DNA of 7,136 bases, taken from contig JAABTZ010000165.1 in the NCBI GenBank assembly GCA_011389605.1, positions 1 to 7,136 of the forward strand, in the 5' to 3' direction. A program made the position numbers and the translations under genes. Under the pieces are notes generated by a model. That model made no database searches and was not told where the DNA came from. It saw only the letters and a list, made by a program, of their open reading frames with translations. This document shows positions 1 through 4,773 of the stretch, one piece after another. Source of the DNA: Desulfobacteraceae bacterium (GTDB taxonomy: Bacteria; Desulfobacterota; Desulfobacteria; Desulfobacterales; Desulfosalsimonadaceae). Within the stretch, counting starts at the first letter, position 1. Each line of letters opens with the position of its first letter.

Positions 1-439
1 TATTGCGGGTCACACCGACTTTTTTGCCTTTCAGATCCTGCAACGTATGGATGCCCTTGTCTTTTCTTACGATAAGCCCGTTGGTTTCGAAGATTGCAAT
101 GGCGCTTAGAATCCGTAACTCAGGGTGTGCAAAACTATTGCTCACGAAAACCGCCTCGGCAGAGGTGGCGATATCGGCTTCATCCGCTATCAACGCATCT
201 GCGGCAAGCTTGCCTGCTTCATAGTTCAGGAATTCAACATCCAGGCCCTGTTGTTGAAAATATCCCTGTTCTTCGGCAATATAGACCATCAACCCGGTAT
301 CTCCCTGGTAAGCCGCCAGAACAATTTTATCGACAGCCGCCTCTTGTCCGGACGGCTTCTGAAAAGGCAAAAACAAGACCAATGCAACGGATATCGCCAC
401 ACCTGTAAGGACAATCCCGATTATCATTTTTTTTGTCAT
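1..439 (-). CDS. Substrate-binding protein, NitT/TauT (NMT1/THI5-like) type, N-terminal 146 residues only
   Basis: The gene reads leftward and is cut by the window edge. Its 146 visible residues begin MTKKM, followed by a hydrophobic stretch at about residues 5-25 and then a fold typical of periplasmic binding proteins for nitrate, sulfonate, taurine or thiamine-precursor uptake. Seen motifs are KIVLAAYQGDTGLMVYIAEE (about 39-58), GYF..QGLDVEF, a segment rich in ADALIADEADIA, and LQDLKGKKVGVTR near the cut. Such proteins bind a small ligand in the periplasm and hand it to an ABC permease. The ATG at 439 is chosen because GAGAGG lies 10 bases upstream; a GTG 18 bases upstream in frame is less likely. 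I see no lipobox and no clear signal-peptidase site, so the N terminus could stay as a membrane anchor, and the unseen C terminus could carry a permease-independent domain such as a sensor kinase. The ligand cannot be inferred. The gene lies on the presumed mobile-element side of the tRNA-Asp fragment. Confidence 0.85.
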   Translation of the reverse strand, partial: MTKKMIIGIVLTGVAISVALVLFLPFQKPSGQEAAVDKIVLAAYQGDTGLMVYIAEEQGYFQQQGLDVEFLNYEAGKLAADALIADEADIATSAEAVFVSNSFAHPELRILSAIAIFETNGLIVRKDKGIHTLQDLKGKKVGVTRN

Positions 440-583
440 CTGCCGCAAACCTCTCACTAATTTTGATGAACCGCTTTTAAAGACTCTTTTAAAATAAAGC
501 ATCCGAGGGAGACGTCTACTGATATGCCGGCATCTCAGATTTTTTCAGGGCCAGATCACTCATAGACATTTCACGGTAGGCCA

Positions 584-599
584 TGCGAATTTAGTGCCA
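584..599 (-). promoter_or_regulatory. Possible sigma-54 (-24/-12) promoter for the binding-protein gene
   Basis: On the minus strand the sequence reads TGGCAC-N5-TCGCA. The known consensus is TGGCAC-N5-TTGCW, so the -24 box is perfect, the GG-to-GC spacing of 10 bases is exact, and the -12 box has one mismatch (C for T). Transcription would start about 10 bases further left, giving a leader of roughly 130 bases before the ATG at 439. No activator site was identified. A short motif like this can occur by chance, so confidence is modest. Confidence 0.35.
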
Positions 600-781
600 A
601 AGCGTGTGTGTTTTTTTGTTTTGAACCCTTAAAAAAAGTCACCCTCCCTTAAGAGGCCTTTATTCTGAGGAAAGCAGGCAACCCCGCATGCCATAAAAAA
701 AATTAAAAAACAGGATCTTGTGTTGCCGGAAAGCTGCTGCTGAAAATTCAAGCACTGCATTGCGTCTATTTTTTCAAAACA

Positions 782-819
782 GTATTAAAATATCAGACAT
801 CGTATTAAAATATCAGACA
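782..819 (+). repeat. Two exact direct copies of an 18-bp unit, 20-bp period
   Basis: GTATTAAAATATCAGACA occurs at 782-799 and again, identical, at 802-819 with two bases between. The 20-bp period is close to two turns of B-DNA, so both copies face the same side of the helix, as expected for paired sites of a DNA-binding protein. It lies about 230 bases from the tRNA-Asp junction. An excisionase, integrase arm-site or repressor role is possible. It is not a CRISPR, since there is no spacer. Confidence 0.8.
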
Positions 820-828
820 AACCCGAAT

Positions 829-841
829 TTGTCATTGACAA
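829..841. promoter_or_regulatory. Perfect 13-bp palindrome (TTGTCA-T-TGACAA)
   Basis: Both half sites match exactly around a single central base. It lies 9 bases after the 18-bp direct repeat. The right arm includes a TTGACA hexamer (835-840) and another TTGACA lies at 856-861, but neither is followed at 16-18 bases by a good -10 box. It may be an operator half of a regulatory cluster or chance. Confidence 0.25.
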
Positions 842-866
842 TGTTTTGATACGGCTTGACATACTT

Positions 867-934
867 TTCCAACCTTTCTACAACCAAGGTGTTTATTTTG
901 AAGTCGAAAATTTTTTCCAACCCTATTTCCAACC
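867..934 (+). repeat. Three copies of octamer TTCCAACC, candidate integrase arm-type sites
   Basis: The octamer TTCCAACC is found at 867-874, 915-922 and 927-934, all in the same orientation. The last two start 12 bases apart and share a longer TTTCCAACC core. Direct copies of a short site within about 120-180 bases of an attachment core are typical arm-type sites for tyrosine recombinases. Here the distance to the tRNA-Asp fragment fits, but the link is inferred from position only. Confidence 0.45.
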
Positions 935-1048
935 TCGGGATGAAATTATAGAGGAAAAAGAGGTATGTCTAGAGAAAGATTATTTAAGGATTTATATGAA
1001 TTTTAGATCATTAAAGACAATCAAGGAAAGTGCGGTATATCAACAAAT

Positions 1049-1098
1049 CCGGCCTGTCACGCCGGAGGTCGCGAGTTCGAGTCTCGTCGCTCCCGCCA
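1049..1098 (+). pseudogene. 3' fragment of tRNA-Asp(GTC): anticodon arm through CCA, probable att site
   Basis: The anticodon stem CCGGC/GCCGG (1049-1053 with 1061-1065) encloses loop CTGTCAC, with anticodon GTC at 1056-1058, specific for aspartate. Then come a five-base variable region (1066-1070), a T arm with stems GCGAG/CTCGT around loop TTCGAGT (1071-1087), the acceptor 3' strand CGCTCCC (1088-1094), discriminator G1095 and encoded CCA (1096-1098). All 3' elements are intact. The needed 5' strand GGGAGCG and a D arm are absent upstream: only 14 bases separate a weak GTGCG from the anticodon stem, too few for a D arm. The piece therefore cannot make a working tRNA. A clean break exactly at the anticodon stem, with intact 3' end and terminator, fits a displaced 3' tRNA end left by site-specific integration. 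Confidence 0.88.
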
Positions 1099-1110
1099 CA
1101 AACCAGATCA

Positions 1111-1138
1111 GGGGTGCTGTTGTCAGCACCCCTTTTTT
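1111..1138 (+). terminator. Intrinsic terminator of the former tRNA-Asp transcript
   Basis: A perfect 9-bp stem GGGGTGCTG/CAGCACCCC closes a TTGT loop and is followed by six T residues. It starts 12 bases after the CCA end, as expected for a tRNA operon terminator. It would also isolate the plus-strand gene at 1199 from transcripts arising in the element to the left. Confidence 0.92.
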
Positions 1139-1198
1139 GTTGTGAAACTTCTGAAAGCATTCGACAGTAAATTAGGTTAATTAACAGGCTGCAAAAAA

Positions 1199-2062
1199 AT
1201 GCGGGATTGGGTAGAAAAACTAACAGAAGCCATTGCCGGCCAGCTGGAGGACGGCATTCGCCTTACACCTGATGAGCTCCATTACCTTGAATCAATGACC
1301 GGTTTGAGCACTGCGGCCGATCTTGAACAGGAACTTAAGGTTAAAGACTCAGCGGAAACCTGCAGTCTTATGGAATTGTTTTTCTTCCCGGATGAAGCCC
1401 GGCAATGCGGCCTGGAGCCTATTATTGAAAAAGCAGATCCGGAAGGAACCCATGTAAGCCGGGTGCAAAAAGCCCTGTGCAGCAAACAGCTACACGCCCG
1501 GCTCATTTTTCCCGACGGGACAATGACCGGACACCTGCCGGTACCCCAGGATGCTGTTTGTGCATATGTACGGCGCCTGAATCTTTTGCGCAGCATAGAC
1601 CAAAGCGTGGCCGAAGCTGTTTATGACCACATCAAAGACAGGCATGAGGTTCTGCGGGTAAGGGTTCTGCTGCGAAACAGCAGGATTGTTTTCTTTCCTC
1701 CGGTGATATCATTTTTATGTGATTTTTTCCGTATTATGCCGGAAAAAAGCCAAAACTGGCCCGAAGCCCTGACACAAGCCGTTGGCGTGCTGGAATCTGC
1801 CGGTGCCGGCACCAATCTTTACACTGCCTTTATGGATCAAAAAAGGCAGTGTGCCGAAATGATCCGAAGAGGGGAAAATACAGCCAGAGAGCTTAAACAG
1901 CTTCCGGTTGAGGCAATGATTATGAGGGGGACAAGCATTGCGTGTATGGGAGCAGATGAGGCACGCAGGAAAATGGCGATCTTTGATGAAATTGCAATCA
2001 ATATTTTCGGACAGACTGAAATCACTGAATTTACAGACCAGCCCGTAACCATTACCATGTAA
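1199..2062 (+). CDS. Hypothetical protein of 287 residues, no recognised family
   Basis: I do not recognise this protein. It starts ATG CGG; the only ribosome-site candidate is a weak ACAGG 10 bases upstream. The sequence is mixed alpha/beta in look, with no signal peptide, no clear transmembrane helix and no metal-binding cluster. Visible features are an acidic N terminus with RLTPDELHYLESMTGL (21-36), a FFFPDEARQCGLEPIIEKAD segment (61-80), a LIFPDGTMTGHLPVP stretch (102-116), a basic/hydrophobic segment VLRVRVLLRNSRIVFFPPV (151-169), and a C-terminal part with helix-like ENTARELKQLPVEAMIMRG (226-244). Six scattered cysteines are not paired in any motif. It is probably cytoplasmic. It stands alone between the tRNA-Asp terminator and a convergent operon, so context gives no clue to function. 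Length without stops and codon use like the neighbours support a real gene. Confidence 0.75.
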   Translation: MRDWVEKLTEAIAGQLEDGIRLTPDELHYLESMTGLSTAADLEQELKVKDSAETCSLMELFFFPDEARQCGLEPIIEKADPEGTHVSRVQKALCSKQLHARLIFPDGTMTGHLPVPQDAVCAYVRRLNLLRSIDQSVAEAVYDHIKDRHEVLRVRVLLRNSRIVFFPPVISFLCDFFRIMPEKSQNWPEALTQAVGVLESAGAGTNLYTAFMDQKRQCAEMIRRGENTARELKQLPVEAMIMRGTSIACMGADEARRKMAIFDEIAINIFGQTEITEFTDQPVTITM

Positions 2063-2096
2063 ACCAAATTTGATGGGGCCGTTTAAAAACAATGCA

Positions 2097-2876
2097 CTAC
2101 CACAGATTTTTAACTCTTTGAACCGCCTCCTTAGCCTCATCACCCAGGGCGGTTCCCCGGGCAAGGGCTGCGGCTTTCTTGTAGGCGGCTATGGCTTTGT
2201 GGTATTCATGCTGCCGGGTATAAACTCTGCCAAGATCCATGTATATGGGAGCTGCATCCGGAGCTTTTTTCCTGGCTCTTTCCATATAATCGGCAGCCTT
2301 TTTATTTTCGCCCCGGGCCATGAATACCTGGCCAAGGCCGTGTAAGGCTTTGGGAAAATCATATTCCAGATCCAGTGCCTGACGGTAGTATTTTTCAGCT
2401 TCCCGGTAATTGCCTGTCCTGTAATAGACATGGCCGAGATTGGTCAATGGATAATAAGGAGTGGCATACAGAAGGTCATCTGCAACATCTTCAAAGCATT
2501 CAATTGCATTGTGCCACTGCTCCAGGGCAACGTATACCGAGCCCAGGTTGTTTCGTGCCGGAGAATATTCGGGGTGCAGTTCCAAGGCTTTTTTGAAATG
2601 GTTCACGGATTTTTCAAAATTCCCCTTTGCCATGTAGGTCAGCCCCAGATCGTTGTGCACGTAGGGATCCTGAGGATTCAGATGCTCGGCTTTTAAAAGC
2701 TCCCGCAGTGCCTTGGTGTAATTGCCATCTGCCATGTAAGCCTCTCCAAGATTTCTGGATGCATCGGCCTGCTGCTTCTGGGCAGAGGAAACCCCGGTGT
2801 GGGCACAAGAACAAATCATGGCAGTAATGCCAAGCAATCCGATTATACTCAAAAGGGCCGGTGATATTTTTTGCAT
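2097..2876 (-). CDS. Six-TPR lipoprotein, PilF/PilW/Tgl-like type IV pilus assembly candidate
   Basis: The 259-residue protein begins with a short basic end, a hydrophobic segment (about 7-21) and ICSC with Cys24 as likely lipidated residue (Ser at -1 is allowed, Cys at -2 is unusual; Cys22 is an alternative). The rest is six tetratricopeptide repeats: the hallmark Leu-Gly pairs fall at 43, 77, 111, 147, 181 and 215, i.e. spacings of 34, 34, 36, 34 and 34. The family resemblance is to outer-membrane pilotin-like lipoproteins PilF/PilW/Tgl, which have six TPRs and help PilQ secretin assemble; the longer third repeat with YATPYYPLTNLG resembles that family. No other pilus gene is in the window, so a generic TPR lipoprotein remains possible. 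An AAGGA lies 10 bases before the ATG. It is the last gene of the serS-thrC cluster, 32 bases after the LysM-like gene. Confidence 0.85.
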   Translation of the reverse strand: MQKISPALLSIIGLLGITAMICSCAHTGVSSAQKQQADASRNLGEAYMADGNYTKALRELLKAEHLNPQDPYVHNDLGLTYMAKGNFEKSVNHFKKALELHPEYSPARNNLGSVYVALEQWHNAIECFEDVADDLLYATPYYPLTNLGHVYYRTGNYREAEKYYRQALDLEYDFPKALHGLGQVFMARGENKKAADYMERARKKAPDAAPIYMDLGRVYTRQHEYHKAIAAYKKAAALARGTALGDEAKEAVQRVKNLW

Positions 2877-2908
2877 AAACTGTTTTTCCTTTTTTGTCTT
2901 TAATCCGG

Positions 2909-4759
2909 CTAATGGATCCTGATTACCGAGATTGCTTCCTGTTTGAAATAAGCCTCAAGCCCTCGGGAAACGGAAACCCTGGACAACAAAATCTTTTTAC
3001 CGCCGCCCCCCTGACGGTTCTGGCAGCTGATAAGAAAGCCGGGCACCTGAATTGAAACATTGTAAATCCTGGGCCGCTTGGCAGTCCAGAATATGGGATC
3101 CTCCATGATTTCAAACGGCAGTACCTCTGCGAGACTATCCAGAATCAGGCCCTGATCAGTCCCCGGCGGTATCTGAACCACCTGAAACCCGGTTCTTTCA
3201 ATAGCCTCTACGGCATCGCCCTGCAGATTCCCAAAATCTATAAGCATTTCAGCCTGCTGACCCCATGAAAGCAGGTTGGTGGAAGCCCGCACCTGAAATC
3301 CCGCATACGGAAAACTGACTTCCACGTTTTCATGATAGGTGTAGCCAGCCATTTCCACAAGGGTGCGGACAAGATGCTCCGGGCGCGGCTTATCAATATA
3401 AACAGGGTCAGGCAACGATTTAGATCCGTTTTTTTCATAAACGACCCACCCGGATTTTTCACGGGTCTCCACCCAATCGCGAACCTGAATCCCGTGTGCC
3501 TGCAGATATTGACAAACAGGCTCCGGGGTGAACATGTCAGGATCCGGGAGAATATTTAGATAGATAGTATCACGGCTTTCCGGATCACGATAGATAAACC
3601 GGCCCCTTAGCACCGTTACCACTCCGTTTTGGTCAATTGATAAACGCTTTTCATAACCGTCAGGATCAAGTTTGGGAATAAGCTTTTCCAGCAGCCAGGT
3701 CAATGCCGGCTGCTGGGGCACAAACAATATCTCCAGATTCCTCCAGTAAATTTGGAGTGCTGCCTGATCACCCGGACTCAGCCAGTCCCGACGGGTTAAA
3801 AGAAACTTTCTGCCATCACCTGTTTCCAGCATCGGCGTCCTGGACAAGTCAATGGCCAGATCCTCGTTTCCCGGGCGCGGAAAAAAATACCGGCCTTTGT
3901 CAAAAATCCGTACATCAAGAATCTGAGCTGCCCGGGCAAGCACGGAAAGATCGGCAAACCATTGAACTGAAACCGAAACCTCCCGGGGATCGGCAGGCGG
4001 CTCATCGATTTCAGCCAGATCGGCAACGGCTGCAGACTGCCTGGCGGTTTGCTGTTGCAAATCCAGGTCCATGGATACAACCTTTTCACCGGACTCAGAA
4101 GACGATCCAGGCGGGGGCGAATCCTGCTGAGTAAGATCGGCAAACCAGGGCTCATTTCGCACTCCGGGTTTCGGCAGCCTGATCCGGCTTCCGACCCTGA
4201 TCCGGTCAATGTCTTTTATTTCCGGATTCATCATAGTAAAAAGTCGCATGCCGCGCCGGTAGCCGTCAGATCCATACCTTCCGAAACGCCTGGAAATAAG
4301 TTTGGAAATCCAGTCCCCGTATTGCACGGTATAGGAATCGGAAAACTGCATGAGAGCATCCGGAAGGCTGGTTATGGGAATAACGGGAATGCTGACACGG
4401 CCGCTTTCCTGGCCGGTAAGTGTGCCGGGCTCCAGGACCCGCAAAGGAATAAGGATATGCTGATTGGGATAGATAAGGTCAAGATCACGCACGTTGGGGT
4501 TAATGCGCATGAAAATTTCAAGAAACCTGGGGAAATCCTTGTATGCGATATCCCCCCGCTGTTCAAGCAGCTTGAGCACGTAATCATTTTGCTGCACAAC
4601 ATAAGGATCGCACAAAATATCCTTACCCCGGTCCTGTTCCACCGCATAATGCTTCTGATAAAATACCGCCGGGCTCTTTGCAGGCATCAAAAGCATCACA
4701 ACCGCCGCCCCGATCAGCATCGTCGGCAAAAATAAAACATACAGGCGATGCGGTTTCAT
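2909..4759 (-). CDS. Membrane-anchored protein with two LysM-like segments, unknown function
   Basis: The 616-residue protein has an N-terminal hydrophobic segment (about 6-25) after MKPHR, indicating an inner-membrane anchor or uncleaved signal with the bulk in the periplasm. Two segments look like divergent LysM repeats: 53-106 (YVVQQNDYVLKLL to NQHILIPL) and 143-196 (YTVQYGDWISKLI to GSRIRLP). Each has the opening Y.VQ.(G/N)D, a central NP(N/E)(V/I).D and a closing hydrophobic I.(I/L)P. LysM modules commonly bind peptidoglycan. A Ser/Pro/Gln-rich linker (about 208-262) leads to a C-terminal domain of about 350 residues that I cannot assign. The start ATG at 4759 is preferred, with AAGGTG 8 bases upstream; a GTG at 4768 would overlap the thrC stop as GTGA but lacks its own ribosome site. 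The stop TAG is 32 bases before the TPR lipoprotein gene, so the two are probably made together. Envelope assembly is plausible; nothing specific is shown. Confidence 0.85.
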   Translation of the reverse strand: MKPHRLYVLFLPTMLIGAAVVMLLMPAKSPAVFYQKHYAVEQDRGKDILCDPYVVQQNDYVLKLLEQRGDIAYKDFPRFLEIFMRINPNVRDLDLIYPNQHILIPLRVLEPGTLTGQESGRVSIPVIPITSLPDALMQFSDSYTVQYGDWISKLISRRFGRYGSDGYRRGMRLFTMMNPEIKDIDRIRVGSRIRLPKPGVRNEPWFADLTQQDSPPPGSSSESGEKVVSMDLDLQQQTARQSAAVADLAEIDEPPADPREVSVSVQWFADLSVLARAAQILDVRIFDKGRYFFPRPGNEDLAIDLSRTPMLETGDGRKFLLTRRDWLSPGDQAALQIYWRNLEILFVPQQPALTWLLEKLIPKLDPDGYEKRLSIDQNGVVTVLRGRFIYRDPESRDTIYLNILPDPDMFTPEPVCQYLQAHGIQVRDWVETREKSGWVVYEKNGSKSLPDPVYIDKPRPEHLVRTLVEMAGYTYHENVEVSFPYAGFQVRASTNLLSWGQQAEMLIDFGNLQGDAVEAIERTGFQVVQIPPGTDQGLILDSLAEVLPFEIMEDPIFWTAKRPRIYNVSIQVPGFLISCQNRQGGGGKKILLSRVSVSRGLEAYFKQEAISVIRIH

Positions 4760-4773
4760 AAGGATCACACCTT
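4757..4773 (-). promoter_or_regulatory. Ribosome-binding site deciding the start of the LysM-like gene
   Basis: Reading on the minus strand, AAGGTG (4773-4768) overlaps the last codons of thrC and lies 8 bases before ATG 4759-4757. The alternative GTG at 4768-4766 lies inside this site and has no purine-rich site of its own. The ATG is therefore chosen, though the GTGA overlap pattern seen at the serS-thrC junction makes the GTG worth keeping as a second option. Confidence 0.55.

Larger units (their letters stand above)
440..1048. other. About 600 bases without a convincing gene, A+T-rich, with short repeats
   Basis: I find no protein gene with family features on either strand. The stretch carries homopolymer runs (T near 609-615, A near 697-710), palindromes ATGCCGGCAT (524-533) and AGACGTCT (510-517) in what would be the leader of the binding-protein gene, the 18-bp direct repeat at 782-819, the palindrome at 829-841, and the TTCCAACC octamers at 867-934. 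The part nearest the tRNA fragment is very A+T-rich: only 14 of 60 bases are G or C in 961-1020. An open frame from a TTG at 846 crosses the tRNA fragment and terminator and is not considered a gene. Confidence 0.7.
1..1098. mobile_element. Putative right end of an element integrated in tRNA-Asp (left end and integrase outside window)
   Basis: The boundary is inferred from the 3' tRNA-Asp fragment at 1049-1098, which has no 5' half. When an integrase uses a tRNA gene, the incoming element restores the full tRNA at one end and leaves the displaced 3' part at the other. The element then lies 5' of the displaced part, here at positions below 1049. Supporting signs are the A+T-rich DNA just left of the junction and several short repeats that could be integrase arm sites. 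No integrase, excisionase or conjugation gene is visible, so the kind of element (phage, ICE, genomic island) is unknown. The element extends beyond the left edge. Other routes to a broken tRNA, such as deletion, are possible. Confidence 0.5.

Noticed and set aside
675..710. Hairpin GGCA/TGCC near an A-rich run as a terminator
   Set aside because: The stem is only four pairs with an eight-base loop, and the A-run would place the T-tract on the wrong side for the minus strand.
782..819. CRISPR array
   Set aside because: Only two copies and a two-base gap; no spacer.
835..884. Sigma-70 promoter using TTGACA at 835 or 856
   Set aside because: No -10 hexamer better than four of six matches at 16-18 bases, and no real plus-strand gene follows.
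965..1006. Mini-frame of 13 codons (MSRERLFKDLYEF) with GAGG 10 bases upstream
   Set aside because: Too short and without any independent support; purine-rich A+T-rich DNA yields such pairs by chance.
1026..1098. A complete but divergent tRNA-Asp including TGCGGTA upstream
   Set aside because: The acceptor 5' strand does not pair with CGCTCCC and only about 14 bases remain for the D arm, which is not present.
846..1145. 99-codon plus-strand open frame
   Set aside because: It starts at TTG without a ribosome site, runs through the tRNA-Asp fragment and the terminator hairpin, and its PVTPEVASSSLVAPA end is simply translated tRNA-Asp sequence, a well-known annotation artefact.
1715..2164. 149-codon minus-strand open frame
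   Set aside because: Antisense to the end of the gene at 1199 and overlapping the end of the TPR gene; its sequence is low in recognisable structure.
4049..4735. 228-codon plus-strand open frame
   Set aside because: Lies wholly antisense to the LysM-like gene, whose protein features and operon position are convincing; the frame has no family features.
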